A DNA stretch of 64,000 nucleotides from Tetrahymena thermophila SB210. Taxonomy: Eukaryota; Ciliophora; Oligohymenophorea; Hymenostomatida; Tetrahymenidae. Under the pieces are notes generated by a model. That model was not told the origin of the DNA, did no database searches, and worked only from the letters and a program-made list of their open reading frames with translations. The stretch is from positions 992,001-1,056,000 of the forward strand of contig NW_002476413.1 of NCBI RefSeq assembly GCF_000189635.1, given 5' to 3'. The number at the start of each line of letters is the position of its first letter. The first letter of the stretch is position 1. A program made the translations under genes and the position numbers. Of the stretch, positions 24,256 to 37,991 are shown piece after piece.

Positions 24256-25751
24256 TTTATAGCTAAATTTGTTACTTATTAATTAAAATTGAAAACTAAG
24301 TTAAGATCTGATTAATTTCAATAATTTTAATAAAGAGATATTAACTTAATTTTAAATACTTTTGAAGTTGATTAAAAATAATTATTTAAGAAAGGCTTCC
24401 TCTGAAGCATCTCAATTTATTTTTGTATTTAAGAGTTTTAAACTAGATTTAATCAAAAATTAATTAAATGAAAGATCAATTATTTTTATTTATTCTAATT
24501 CATAAGTATAAATTTAATTAAATTTCAAATGATTAATATCTAAAGCAAATTTAAAATTATCATTCAAATTATTTTTTTATAATTAAGTTAAGTTAATAAT
24601 AGCAATCACATTAAATAAATTGTTTAATTTTAAATTTTAGATCTAAATTAAGATAATATTACCAAAGATATAATATAAAAACATTCATTAAATCATATAT
24701 TTATTTCACAAAATTTTCAAGAGGCTAATATCTTTTTTAAATGTAAAGGATAGTATTATTTGTTTAGATGAAAATTTTTAAGGATTTTGGCTTTATTGGC
24801 TAGTATTTTTTCACAAACAATTTAGATCTAAATGAAAAGTGATTCAATAGCTAATAATTAACTTCAAAAAAAGTGAAAATAAATATTTTTGTAAACATAA
24901 TTCAGAAAGAAAAATCATTTTCAATAAATTTTATTTTATTTCTCATCTAAATTTTTACAAATATGTTTAAGCATTTAATTTTTATATTTTAAGAGATAAT
25001 CTTTTTGACAAATTATTTCAAAAATAATTTTTAAGAATGCTAAAGTACAAAGCCGCTATTATATTTACAATTTATTTTATCTGAAAATTCTAAAATTGAA
25101 AATTAGATTTTTCAAGAAGAAAAATATCTTTTAATGTTTAGAAGTTTCATTTATTTATTTGTAATAAAACAATTGAATTATCTTGAGAAAGATTATTATT
25201 AAAGAAATATTATTTATAGGTGATAATTATTATTCTTTAGAAATATTAAATTAAAGAAATTTGAGGACAAAATAGAGTTGTTTGCTTTGAAAGAGGATTA
25301 TTTTTATCATGGTTGGCTATAAATGAATTTTATTAATATTTATTATTAATTAAAATCATCATAAATTTTATTTGGTAAGGTATTGCGCAAATTAATAATT
25401 AGGATTTTGATTGGTTGAAAACTCAGAAAATTATAAATCTATCAAAATGTTTTGAAAAAAGATAATTTATCAATAATAAATAAAGGAAAGATCCAATAAC
25501 ATACGATTATATTTCAAAGATATTCAATATTTTTTGAGTTATTCAATTTATCGTCTGAATGCATTTATTTATTTATTTATTTGTATGAATCAAATTTTAT
25601 CTTATAAACAACTAATTGCTTATCAAGCAGCGTTAGTTAGTAAGTATTCTTTAGAAAATAATTAAAAATCTTCAAAATAATTAATTTAATAAGTTTTTCA
25701 AGACAATTAAAAATCTAAAAAATCAACTAAATATTAGATAGATAAAGCAAA
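24256..25751. other. Divergent intergenic region
   Basis: About 1.5 kb of AT-rich DNA lie between divergent genes at 24255 (-) and 25752 (+) and should contain both promoters. No coding frame or clear motif is visible. Confidence 0.55.
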
Positions 25752-27053
25752 ATGATATACGATTATAACTCAACTGAAGAGGTTTAGGTTTTAGAAGAAA
25801 AGTTAAAGTCTTATCAATTCCCTTATTGCTCCAAAGGTGGTGATCACACAGCACATTAACTTAATAAAGTATTATTTAGGATTTATTTCAATGAAACTGC
25901 AGTTTCAACAAATTGTCATTTGCAAATAGAACTGCTATAATAAATGGTTTGAAATTTATTATTTACTTCTATTAAAAATAGTTCTGTATTGATACTAAGT
26001 GCAGAAAAGATCAAATTCTTGAACCTCATTGCATTATTTGTGAAGAATACAGAACTCACAACACCCCAACCCACGTTACTAAGCCTTTAAAGTTGGCCAT
26101 CAGAGATTTGATTACTTAAGTATGTGAAACAGAAGAAGACAAAAAAGTGGAAGATGAAATCGAAATTAACCTATTGAAAATTGCTTAAGATTACAAGGTA
26201 ATATAAAAATACAATAGAAATTGTTAAATATTGTTATTGTTTTATTTAGCTTTAAATAAATAAATATTTCTTATTTTTTGAGATTTGATATTCATTGTAT
26301 TTTAGATCAAAATGAATGTAAATGATAATCAGATTCATTAATTTTATGTAAAAAAAGGCTTTAGCAGATAAACTTTATAAGCTTTCAGATGATGCCTATG
26401 CAAGTTTAGACATTTATCGTTTAACTATGAGCAAAGAAAGCCCTAAGAAGAGAGAAGTCAGATAGATTCTTTATGAGCTACTTTCAAATGAATAGGAAAC
26501 CAATTTAAGAACATGCTTGAAAAAGCTTGTTCCTTTGACTATGATAGACAGAGGAACATTGATAGTTACAGATGAAGTAAATATGTCAATAAAAAGAGCT
26601 GTTGAATCTAATAGCGATAAGTATATTTAAATTATGCGTGACTCACTTCGTAGACTTTCTTAGTTAACTGAGAGTCTCTTAGAAATCAGCATCCTTGAAG
26701 GTTATGAAGAAATGAATGGCAATCTCAAAGCAGAAGATATGGACGGTTATGAAACATTCAATAGTACCACATAGAATGGTAATGGTGCTTAATAACAATC
26801 AAACGGAGCTTCTTCTCCTGATAAAAATCAGACTTAAAAGAGAGAAAGAAGAAAAAAAAATCTAGAAGAAAAAAGAGTATTCTTAGAAAAGGAAATAGAA
26901 TAGCATATAGTCAAATGCAATAATAAAAATTGCGAAGAAGTAAAGCCGAACAAAGGAATAGGTTCGTGGAGAATTACAGATTGCTATTATGGTAGAAAAC
27001 TTAATGAGGAATGGTTAAAAGTGTTAAATCATCTTCAATATGAAGCACATTGA
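25752..27053 (+). CDS. B-box-like zinc-binding protein, 342 residues
   Basis: Three exons (introns 25869-25981 and 26198-26357, GT-AG) give 343 codons ending at TGA 27051-27053. Residues 26-70 have a Cys/His pattern of B-box type: Cys26, His32, His35, Cys41, Cys46, then CIICEEYRTHNTPTH with Cys56, Cys59, His65 and His70. This should bind one or two zinc ions and mediate protein contacts, as in TRIM-type proteins, though no RING precedes it. Helical sequence follows (ITQVCETEEDKKVEDEIEIN, QILYELLSNEQETNLRTCLKKL), then a Q/N/S-rich linker, a basic coiled coil (QKRERRKKNLEEKRVFLEKEIEQ) and a C-terminal part with C-x4-C (KCNNKNCEEV). There are no membrane segments. Intron 1 is open for much of its length, but it ends in TGA and interrupts the zinc pattern. 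Confidence 0.75.
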
Positions 27054-28090
27054 ATATTTTGTCTTTGTTCTAAATATATATTAATATTTTTAATTAAATC
27101 AATATAAATTAATAAATTTTTAATTACTTCTTCGTTCTTTTTAGTTAAATTTTAATTTTATTAATAATTAATTGCTAAAATTCCATAAAATTTCCACTAA
27201 AATTTCTTATTTAAATTTATTTTCTGTTAAAAATAATAAAATATTTGTTTTAAATTTAGAATAACCAATAATCACGAAAACTAGTTCATTATTAATAAAA
27301 AAGTTTATTGTCAAGCAATATTAAAAATTATTTAAATTATTGTTGATTGCAGATATTTTAAATTACTGAGTTTATCAACCTTAAATTTGATAAATATTAG
27401 AATTGCTATAATAAAAGACATAAATTTGATAAAAAAACAGGGTATTTAATTTAGCTTATTTGAGAAATACTTAAAATCTTAAAGTTTCTGATTTAAAAAA
27501 TATATTTTTGCATTCAATTTATTCCTTAAAAATACCCACCCAAAATTTACTTTGTTTATTTGTTAAAACTTTGATGGATTAAAGTTATTTTACAGAAAAC
27601 GTTTATTTATCAAATATAAATTATTCTATTAATAAAGACTATTTATTACCTTACATTAAAATTGCTATTTTATATTTTTTTATTGAGTGAAATTGATAAA
27701 AAAACAATATTTAGATTATTATTAACAATTATATAGCAATAATTACAGGTCATAAATAACTTCATTTTAATTGTAAGATGTCTATAGCATCACATTTTAT
27801 GTTAACTAAAAAATTAGAAGTACTATACTTAGTCTGTCATTTTTAATCATTAATTAGCTTTGAGTGACAGCATTAAAGAAGATTTAATATTTAAAGTATC
27901 CTACTTAAAATTATTATAGAAATTAAACTAGTAGAAAAGTTAAATAGTAATTACCCATTAATTATCTAAATTGTCTATCCTAAAAATTAAGCCAAAGAGG
28001 ATTGTATTGTTCTAATCTCACTGATTATCTACATAATAAAAAACTTATAAATTAAATTTTATAGTAAGTAGAAAGCATAATTTAGCAAAA
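27054..28090. other. Gene-free AT-rich stretch
   Basis: About 1 kb without a coding frame on either strand. It separates two plus-strand genes. Confidence 0.55.
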
Positions 28091-30070
28091 ATGAAAGCTA
28101 TTATTTTTATTTTTTTACTTTTCGTCATAGGAAAATGTCAAGAAAACTCTAAGCCATCTTTAACGCAACAGTAACAACTCTAATAAGAAAATTAGTATGC
28201 TTAAACCAAGCAGAAGTTTTTAAGCATTGAAAAATAAAAGATTTCAGATGAAAATAGTCAAAATAATTTGCAATAATTTAAAAATAATGAATAGCAAATA
28301 ATTAAAACTACAAAGTTAGTTGAAGAGTCAAGCTCAGATAAAGAAAAAGAATAAAGCACAAGTTAAAAAATAGAAAAGGAAATAGAATTTTCATTACTTT
28401 TTATTGCTGGATTGCTTTCAGCAGCATTAGGCATTAGCTTTGAGTGGAAGAATGAAGTATATTACACTAGGTATTTAAAACTCTTAGATATGATTAAAAA
28501 CAGATGCAAAACTTAAGATTTTGCAGAGGGAGATTTAATCTTCCTGAGTGGAAAGATAAATTATAACTATAATCTATCTGATCCATTATTTAATTTGAAT
28601 ATAGAAAAAGCTGTTAAAATAAAACGAAGCATATATATGGTTCAATATGATGAAAAAAATAAGACAGAAGATGAATACGATGAAAATGGCAACTTAAAAA
28701 TAAGAACTATAGCTAAATCCCCTCGAGCTAATAAAAATAATTATGTTAAGAAGTGGATAAGCTACAGAGTTCCAATTCTAAACTTTAAAGATTAAGACAA
28801 GATTTAAAAATCTCAAAAATACTGTAAATTTATTGCTGAGAGTGATACATTCTTAATAAATAAAATTTCCCTCTCTTTGCCTAACAATTCACCAAATTTA
28901 GCTCCTATAAACTAACCAGGAACTCCAAAAGTTGGCAGTTCCATCCTTAATTTTAGCAACGCTACCAATAATTAGAATGAAGGCATGAATAAATCTTAAA
29001 AATTTCGCTCAAGCTTGAAAAGTCTACTTCCAAACTCAAATACTGGTGTTTAGTAAGGTAGTATGACTGCTCCTAATGCAACATCTCAGTAAAAACTATT
29101 TCGCCAAAACTCAAACTAAAGCAATTCACATAATACTGGTAAAATCATGATAACAGATCTTTCTTGCTTTGATGACTTTGCAGTATAACCTTTCAACTAT
29201 AATCTACTAACAAATAATGAAAAGGAGTTAATAACTAACAAAATTGAAGACTTACATCGCTTAAAAGCAGCTTTTGAAGATCAAATATTTGACACCTATG
29301 TGATGTTCAAGGATGACGAAGTAATAATTAGCAGAAAATAAGATTTCAAAATGCATTTAGGTGATAATAAAATGCAGCATGATTTTGTTTATGCAGACGA
29401 AATCAGTATCATAGGTAAGCTAGGAAGCAATAACACACTTATTCCCTATTATACTATAGAAGAAAACAATGAAGATATAGAATTAGATGATATGGATGAT
29501 GAAAATAACTCTCCATTACTCAGAAAAAGACATAAAAAAATACCTTTATTAGACCTAAAATCAAATCTTCTTTCTACGAACAACCATCAAAGTTAAGAGA
29601 GTGGTTTTATGTAAAGCAGCAATGAAAGAATAAGGTATAACAATAATGAATCTACATGCACATACTACTTTTGTTATATTCCACGCTTAATGAAAACAAT
29701 ATTTGCATTTGATGACAAAGTTTACTGGGCAGTTGATCGAGTAGTAAAATTAGATTAATTTTTGCAAATCAAAAAGGAGCAGTTTTCCAAATTAGTCAAA
29801 ATTTGCAGGTATATCTCTTTACTATTTATGTTCTTAGGAGTCTATCTTAGTATTCTACCAATTTTAAATGCATTTGGAATTATAAATGCTGAGAATCTAG
29901 AAAAGAAATCCTCATTTATTACTTAAATTCTTGTTGTTTTAATGTTAACTATTTCAGTCTTTCTATCAACAGCTTTTCCTATATATGCTGCTTATAGGAT
30001 ACATTAAGGTATAATTCTTTTAGTTCTTTCTCTCGGACTACTTTACTTATCTCGTGTAATTTCCAACTGA
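28091..30070 (+). CDS. TMEM43 (LUMA)-family membrane protein with a long low-complexity insert
   Basis: A single exon of 660 codons runs from ATG to TGA 30068-30070. Residues 1-17 are hydrophobic and end in KCQ, like a signal peptide. A second hydrophobic segment is FSLLFIAGLLSAALGISFEW (about residues 100-120). The TMEM43 core then follows: GDLIFLSGKI, DPLFNLNIEKAVKIKRS with the family's R-x-hydrophobic MVQYDE element, and WISYRVP. The C-terminus has the family's cluster of three membrane helices (YISLLFMFLGVYLSIL, ILVVLMLTISVFLSTAFPI, IILLVLSLGLLYLS). TMEM43 acts in the nuclear envelope and ER of animals. Here the core is split by an N/S/Q-rich insert (about residues 275-360) and an acidic loop (EDIELDDMDDENN), making it longer than the ~400-residue animal protein. 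Family assignment rests on order and motif resemblance. Confidence 0.75.
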
Positions 30071-30605
30071 TAAACTATCAAAATTCATAATACAAAATTA
30101 TTTATATGTAAATTATATATAACCTTTAATCAAGCATGTTTTACTTCTACTAAATACTAAATATAACTCTAAACTGTTTTCTAAATCGCACAGGCATACA
30201 ATTTCAATTTAAAATCTATATAAAAAAATCAAAAATTTAAATTTTTTATATAATTATGAACTAATTAATTTTATTTTTACTATTGAATATTAATTATTTA
30301 TTTTAAAATATTATGAAACAATTGCTTAATTTTGCTTTGAGCAAACAAAAATTTTAAAGCGAATAAAATTAATTAAAAATAAAAAGTTAAAATTAATTAA
30401 AAACTCAACTAAATAAAAATAAAATATTTTTTAAGAACAAATAAATAATCATAAAAGAATATTTTTTAATTTTCAATTGTAAAAATAAAAATTAAAAGAA
30501 TATTTAAAAAGTAAGGAATCATAAATTAGTCACAATCAATCAAGATAATAAAAAATAAAATTTAAAAAAAACAAATTTAGTTTGTTAGTTAACTTGTTAT
30601 ATAAT
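30071..30605. other. Gap between convergent genes, sharing sequence with the paralogue array
   Basis: The part from about 30360 resembles the sequence 3' of the third array copy at about 38780-39013, for example TATTTAAAAAGTAAGG followed by ATCATAAATTAG or GTCATAAATTAG. The duplicated unit of the array therefore includes about 250 bp downstream of the stop codon. Confidence 0.6.
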
Positions 30606-33600
30606 TCAATAAGTAAAATTTTATAAAACGACTAATCTGTTTAGCTTAATAAATTTAATGTTATTAGAAATTTAAGGCTAAATCTAAATGGTATTAATGT
30701 TATTTTTATTTTATTTTAATTGAATGTAAATTTGTTATATATATTCTTCACACATGTTATGAACTCTAATAAAAAACAGACTATTTTTTTCTTTTAAGTT
30801 AAAATAATCTTCTTAGGATATAAGTTCATTTAAAGTGCTTTCACATTAAACAAATTGAATTCCTAAGTAATTCAGATTTTTAAATCTTCTGATTAGTTAA
30901 TAGTAAGCTTTGTTAGAAAATGTACTTAAACATCTAGAATCATCAATAAAGTTTAGTTCTTTTTAGATGGTGTATTTATAGTACTATATATATGTAAACT
31001 AAAATAAAGCAGCTTAATCTAAGTTACAATTAAAATTGTAATTATCACATTTTTAGCAATAAATATTTTATTTCATATTCAAGGTATCCATGGTATACAC
31101 TTTTTATATCTCAGTGAATATTTCATCTAATAAAATTTAATCAATTTAGGCTTGGTTATTAATACAATTCAAATATTAGCCAATTTATTTTTTAATTATT
31201 TTTTTTAATATTTATATTTCTTGCTCATTTAAAATATAAGAAAATAAATTTCTACCATCTGAATTTAGATTAATAGACTTTGCTAAATTGTCTTAATTCT
31301 AGTTTTAAAATAATGAAATTTGCAAAATTGATTGCGTGCTAAATATAGCCTAATTATTTTACTGACACTTATTATTAGTTTAATTTTAAATATTTAACCC
31401 ATTAAAATAGCTTTCCTAATTTTATGTATCATTTTGATTGGTTGTTGTGCTTAACAATTGCTAAGAAGGATTATTAAACAAGGATTAATTTTATTAACTA
31501 CTAAAAATTCCATCAGTTAATGACTTGATAGAGCCTTGATTATCACTATTTGGATTACTTTGATTATTGAATATATTTTCATTGTTAACAGAAATACTAA
31601 AAGTTTCTTTATTTAAAGTCTGGATAGAAATTTTATTATCATCGTTTTAATTGCTAAAAACACTACTAGTATTTTAATTGGCTATAGAGCTAAACAGTGA
31701 CTAAGGAGGATTATTAAATAAAGATTAATTTTATTAACCAATAAAAATTCCATCATTTAATGGAGTGATAGAACTTTATTTATCTCCATTTTAATTGCTA
31801 AAAACACTTTAAGTATTTTAATTTGTCATCGAGCTAAATAGTGACTAAGAAGGATTATTAAATGAGGATAAATTTTATTAGCTACTAAAAATTTCATCAT
31901 TTAATAGCTTGATAGAATTTTGGTTTTCTCCATTTTAATTACTGAATATGATTTTATTTTAATTAGTAATAAAGTTAGATAATAGTTAAGAAGGTTTTTT
32001 TTCATTCTATGTTTTGAAAAGTTAAATGTAGTTAATAGGATAATTTGGAAATTTTTTTAAAATAGAATCATCAACAAACTTATCCTCTATATATATTTCT
32101 CTCTTTTAATCATATGACTTTTAATTTCTAAATATGATGCTTTCTTTTAGTCTACATCCAGATTTTAAGTCTAAAAATTTGATATCAAGTGAAGATTTTT
32201 TTAAAATATCGATGAGCTTAAGAAACTATTCTATTTTAATTTCATCAATTTATAGAGCTTAGCAACTCTATAAAAACATTGGTTTAAAACTAAACCCAAT
32301 TTCTTTTTCAAATTGGCTATTGAGATTTTTCAGTTGGTCAAAGAATAAATTGAATTTATTGATTTTTTATTCACTAATAAGCCAATCACCTTTTTCTAAT
32401 GAAAAGAAGTAGTCTAAAACATTTTTTGATATATAATCCTAATTTTTTTAATCAAAATTTAGAGAGCTTTTTCTTATAAACTCAATAGCTTGATGAATAA
32501 AATAATCATATTATGTAGTAAAATTATTTTTCTCATTTTTTATACTACTTCTGTTGCTGCTTGGAAATTCCCTAAAATAGTAGCAGCTATCAATTTTGAG
32601 TTTTTTTTATTAAGAATCATACTTGTAATTACAATTTATTTTAAGCTTAGCTAAAATAATAAAATTATTTATCATATCTTAAATTTCATCTACTTAAGTG
32701 AATTCGCATTAATTTAGCTCACCACAGAGATTTGAATTATTTACCTTTGATAAAATGTAAATACCTTGACTATTTGAAATAATTTCACTATTAATAATTG
32801 GATTAATAATTATCTTTGATTCATTACAAATTGAAATAGCTTCTTATATTTATTCATATATTTATCTTGCTTCTTCTTCCTCATCAAACTTATGACATAC
32901 AAAATTAAAACTATATTTTTTAAGTTTATTTTACTAGCAATAAGCAAAGAAATTATCCTCAAAATATAACTCAAAATAATCTTCAACTGCATTTAATTTA
33001 TCCAATATATGAGATTTTATTATTTCGAAATTAGACATAACTGCTTTCTATTTACTTTTTTCAATAAAATTCATCATTAAATTTGAATCTTAATTGAACT
33101 GTTATTTAGCATTTGAATATTTTTTGTTTGTGGGATTTATATTTATTTTTTATTTATTATTTCTACGCATGGACATATTACTGAATAAAATAGGATTTAC
33201 TGCATTTAATTTGACTTAAAATTATGAGTTTTCTTATTGTATAAATGCAAATTGTATTTGAAACTAGATTTTAGCTAATTAAAAATTATAATCTTCATCT
33301 TCATTTTCACATTAATAATATGACATAAATTATCTGATTAAGTTAACTGAATCAAATACAATTTATTAGTTAGTTTAGGAACTAGAATTTTAAAGATAGA
33401 AGTCTTCGTATTCTATGACATAAAATATCTTGTCTTCATCTAAGTAATAAGAATCAAAAACTTTCAGAATAAATGCTGGCCTGAATAAGCGTGAGCAAAT
33501 ATCAGCATATTTTTTTAAATGACCAACGAGCTCTTCAACATAGTCAGTTAAAAAAATTTCTAAGCATTTTTTTATGTTTTGTTTTTTGTCATAAACTTTA

Positions 33601-33791
33601 ATTTAGAGAAGTTCAACTTTTTCATCAGGCAGTTCACTGTTAATTTAGAGTTATCGAATTGAAAACACTTATTCCGTTTAGATTTTAAGATGACCTTTTT
33701 TCTCTTATAAATAATCTAATAATAATTTGATATCAGATTTGTGAAAATCTATAGATGTATCTCTAATTTTTTATTCAAATTGTTGTCTCAT
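30606..33791 (-). CDS. Tandem paralogue A: unrecognised 1061-residue protein with 48-residue repeats
   Basis: One uninterrupted exon of 1062 codons runs from ATG 33791 to TGA 30608-30606. About residues 1-600 are folded-looking: MRQQFEQKIRDTSIDFHK, then FILKVFDSYYLDEDKIFYVI, which faintly recalls strands 4-5 of a protein kinase N-lobe but has no catalytic loop, then NSQGIYILSKV and LEKGDWLISEQKIN. The middle (about 615-795) is made of 48-residue N/Q/S-rich units with regularly spaced Phe (SVFSNQNGD, LNDGIFxxQQNQSLFNNP, QSLFSS). The C-terminal ~230 residues contain a C-x2-C (YCQKCDNYNFNC) and a helical end. There is no signal peptide or membrane segment. It is the shortest of three copies lying head to tail. 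I do not recognise the family; the spaced Phe repeats recall nucleoporin FG or NIFN repeats. Confidence 0.85.
31430..31960 (-). repeat. 48-residue (144-bp) repeat units in paralogue A, about 3.5 units
   Basis: Successive units start at FSNQNG or FNNQSN and contain NDGIF, QSLFNNPxQ and LFSS. One unit is visibly diverged. The string NENIFNNQ includes a literal NIFN. Confidence 0.75.
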
Positions 33792-34580
33792 TTGTGTTTT
33801 TTTATGCTTACTTTCTTTCCCTTATTTAATCTTTATTAATTTTTTGATTATTTAATGTTAATTTATAGAGACAGCTAATATCTTTTTTTATATAAGATTT
33901 ATCAGCATTACGGCGGGAAATTATCTTTTAAATTAATTTGCCAATATAAATATCAATATTACGATTGAAAATAATTTTAGACAACAAATAAAAATATGAT
34001 AAATTTAATAATCAAGATTAGTGGGAAATTAGTTTATCGGTTAATCTACCCAAATAAAAATCAGATTGAAAATAGTTTGATTCAACTAATAAATAAAAAT
34101 GTTTAGCACTTCCAGGTATTAAATTCATATGGATGTGGAAAAGTAAGAATTTAAATCCTGGATTTGCTAAACATTAGATTAATTAATTAAATAATTTTAT
34201 TTTACATTTAATTAAATAATATTTATTTTATGATATTATAAATATGTAATTTCAGACAAAAATTTTTTAATTTTAATTATTTTAAGAAAATATTATTATT
34301 TTTTTATAAATTTCTTTTTTTTATTATTTGCAAAAAATAATTTTTTATTGTTATTTTCTGTATTATCTATAACAAAAGCATACTAATTTAATTAAATTTA
34401 TTGTAATATATATTTTTTTTTGCCCTCTTTCCTAACATAATAAAAGAATAAAAAAATTAAAAGGTTTGATAACAGTATGCATGTGTTACTTAACAATTAA
34501 TAGTTACGATCAAATTAATAAAAATTAAAAAAAAAAAAAATTTAGTTTATTAGTTAGTTAACTATTTATATAATTATGAA
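33792..34580. other. Upstream region of paralogue A
   Basis: Intergenic region between paralogue A and the end of paralogue B. It carries modules also found upstream of B and C: an E2F-like GGCGGGAAA, AAATATCAATATTAC, and a second GGGAAATTAG at about 34022. The 3' flank of B occupies the right part. Confidence 0.6.
33912..33920 (+). promoter_or_regulatory. E2F/DP-like site upstream of paralogue A
   Basis: GGCGGGAAA is a perfect match to the E2F/DP consensus and lies about 120 bp upstream of the ATG. GC-rich octamers are rare in this AT-rich gap. Related strings lie at the same distance upstream of B and C. E2F-type factors drive S-phase and meiotic genes in eukaryotes, including Tetrahymena; use of this site is inferred. 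Confidence 0.4.
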
Positions 34581-37500
34581 TCAATAAGTAAAATTTTATA
34601 AAACTACTAATCTTTTTAGCTTTAAAAATTTAATGCGGTTAATAACTTTAGGTTAAATCTAAATAGTATTAATGTTATTTTTATTTTATTTTAATTGAAT
34701 GTAAATTTATTTTATATATTCTTCACACATGTTATGAACTTTAATAAACCATAGACTCTTTTTCTCTTCTAAGTTAAAATAATCTTTTTATTATTTAATT
34801 TCATTTAAAGTGTTTTCACATTAAATAAATTGAATTCCTAAATAATTCAGATTTTTAAATCTTCTCATTAGTTAATAGTAAGCTTTGTTAGAAAAGGTAC
34901 TTAAACATTTAGAGTCATCAGTAAAATTTAATTCTTTTTAGATGATGTGTTTATAGTACTATATATATGTAAACTAAAATAAAGCTGCTTAATCTAGTTC
35001 ATGATGAAACTAGTAATTTTCACATTTTTAGCAATAAATAGTATTAAAAAATTTCAAATTCAAAGTATCCATATTATACACTTTTTATATCTCAGTGAAT
35101 ATTTCATTGACTAAAATTTAGTCAATTTGGGTTTGGTTATTAATAAAATTTAAATATTATCCAATTTATTCTTTCATTATTTATTCTAATTCGTATATTT
35201 CTTAGTCATTTAGAATATTAGTAAAATTTAAATTTTGAACATGTGAGTTTAGAGTAAACTTTGCTGAATTGTCTTAATTCTAGTTTTAAAATAATGAAAT
35301 TGGCTAGATTGGTTACTTGCTAAATATAACCTAATTCATTTACTGTGACTAATTAGTAGTTTAATTTTAAGTATTTAATCCATTAAAAAGGCTTACCTAA
35401 TTTTATTTATTAAATAACATATCATTTTGATTGGTTTTGGGGCAAAACAATCTCTAAGAAGGATTATTAAACAAGGATTCATTTTGTTAACAATTAAAAA
35501 CTTCATCATTTAATGGCTTGATGGAATTTTGGTTATTACCATTTTGATTACTGAATATACTGCTATTTTGATTGGTAACAGAGCTAAATAAAGGTTAATC
35601 AGGATTTTTGTTATTAAAAGATGATAAATTTTTTTAGTCACTAAAAACTCCTTGATTTGAAGGCTGGATGGTACTTTTATTATCCCCATTTTAATTGCTA
35701 AAGACGCTATTAGTATTTTAATTTGTAACAGAGCTAAATAGTGACTTAGAAGGATTACTAAATAAAGATTAATTCTATTAACCACTAAAAATTCCATCAT
35801 TTGATTACTTGATGAAACTCTGGTTATTTCCATTTTGATTACTGAATATACTGCTATTTTGGTTGGTAACAGAGCTAAATAAAGGTTAATCAGAATTTTT
35901 GTTATTGATAAACAATGGTACATTTTTTTAATCACTAAAAATGTTTTGATTAAAAGGCTTGATGGAGCTTTTATTATCTTCATTTTAATTGTTAAAAACA
36001 CTTTTCGTATTTTAATTAATCATGGAGCTAAACATTGGCTAAGAAGGATTATTAAATAAAGATTAATTTTATTAACCACTAAAAATTCCTTGATTTAAAG
36101 GTTTTATCAAACTTTGATTATCTCCACTTTGATTACTAAACTTTCTATTATTTTAAATAGTTATGGAGTTAGATAATTGTTAAGGAGATTTTTTTTCATT
36201 CTATGTTTTGATTAGTTAAATGTAGTTAATAGGATAATTTGGAAAATTATTTAAAATAGAATCATCAACAAACTTATCCTCTACAAGTATCTTTGTTGGT
36301 TTTTTCCCAGGCTTTTGATTTCTAAATATAACGCTTTCTTTTAGTCTACAACCAGATTTTAAGTCGAATAATTTGAGATCAAATGAAGATTATTTTAAAA
36401 TATCAATGAGCTTCATAAACTATTCTATTTTAATTTCATCTATTTATAGAGCTTATCCACCCTATAAAAACATTGGCTTAAAACTAATGCCATTTTCTTT
36501 TTCAAATTAGCTATTGAGGCTTTTTAGTTGGTCAAAGAATAAATTAATTTTATTAATTTTTTATTCACTAGCGAGCTAATCACCTTTTTCTAATGAATAG
36601 AAGTAGTCTAGAAGCTTTTTGTAAATAGAATCCTAAATTTTTATATCAAAAGTTACAGAGTTCTGTCTTATAACCACAGCAGCTTGATTAATAAAATTGT
36701 CAAATTGTGTCATAAAATTATTATTATCATTTTTTATACTACTTCTGTTGATTGGAAATTCCCTAAAATAGAAGCAGCTATCAATTATGAGTTTTTTTTA
36801 TTAAAAATCATATTAGATTTAACAGTTTATTTTAAGCTTAGCTAAAAGAATAAAATTATTTAATATATCTTAAATTTCATTTATTTAAGCAAATTTGTAT
36901 TAATTTAGTTCTATATACTGGTTCAAACTGTCTAATTTTGATAAAATGTAAATACCTTGACTATTTGAAATAATTTAGCTATAAATAACTGGAGTAATTA
37001 TGGCCTTTGATTCGTTACACATTGAAATAGCTTCTTATATTTTTTGGTATATTTGTCTTGCTTCATCTTCCTTATCAAACCTATGGCATACAATATTAAA
37101 ACCACATTTTTTAAGTTAATTTTATTAGTAATAAGCAAAGAAGTTTTCCTCAAAATAAAATTCAAAATAATCCTCAACTACGTTTAAATTATCCAATACA
37201 TGAGATTTGATTATTTCTAAATTAGACATAACTGCTTTCTATTAACTTTTTTCTATAAAACTCATCATTAGATTTTAATCTTAATTGAAGAGTTAAATTT
37301 ATTATAAAAAACTAAAATCTATTTTATATTAAGAATTTATATTTATTTTTTATTTATCAATTCTACGCAGGCACATTTTACTGAGTAAAATAGGATTTAC
37401 TGCATTTAATTTGATTTAAAATTTTTAGTTTTCTTACTTTTGATATGCAAATTATATTTCAAACTAGATTTTAGCTAGTTAAAAATTATAATCTTCAACT

Positions 37501-37991
37501 TAAGAAGTACATTAATTATATGAGATAAATTATCTGATTAATTTAACTGCAGCACATACAATTTATTAGCTATTGTAACAAATAGTACTTTGAAAATCGA
37601 AGTCTTCGTATTCTATGATATAAAAAATTTTGTCTTCATCTAAGTAATAAGAATCAAAAACTTTCAGAATAAATGCAGGTCTAAATAAGCGAGAGCATAT
37701 ATCAGCATATTTTTTTAAGTGGCAAACGAGCTCTTCAACTTAATCAGTTAAAAAAATTTCTAAGCACTTTTTTATATTTTGAATTTTATCATAAACTTTA
37801 ATTTAGAGAAGTTCAACTTTTTCATCAAGTAGTTTATTGTTGATTTAGAGTTATCTAATTGAAAACTCTTATTCAGTTTAGATTTCAAGATGAGCTTTTT
37901 TCTATTACAAGCAATCTAACAATAATTTTATATCAGACTTGTGAAAATCTATAGATGTATCTCTAATTTTTTTTTCAAATTGTTATCTCAT
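34581..37991 (-). CDS. Tandem paralogue B: unrecognised 1136-residue protein with 48-residue repeats
   Basis: One uninterrupted exon of 1137 codons runs from ATG 37991 to TGA 34583-34581; I read the whole frame and found no internal TGA. It is collinear with paralogue A: N-terminus MRQQFEKKIRDTSIDFHKSD, FYIIEYEDFDFQ, SNSQGIYILSKL, a Phe-spaced Q/N repeat centre of about five units, and the C-terminal C-x2-C (YCQKCENYQF). Two unit types alternate, one with GQQNQSLFNNPSQ and one with DQKNLSSFNNKNPDQ. Synonymous and conservative changes from A are spread throughout, so it is under constraint rather than decaying. There is no membrane segment. The difference in length from A lies almost wholly in the repeat number. 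Confidence 0.85.
35425..36145 (-). repeat. 48-residue (144-bp) repeat units in paralogue B, about 5 units
   Basis: The units alternate between two subtypes, visible as GIFSGQQNQSLF and VFSDQKNLSSF, which suggests that the amplified block is a two-unit (~290-bp) dimer. Confidence 0.75.

Noticed and set aside
35510-36001. 163-residue standard-code ORF on the minus strand inside paralogue B
   Set aside because: It is another frame of the 144-bp repeats; the frame of the large gene is intact there, and this ORF depends on avoiding TAA/TAG, which are sense codons here.
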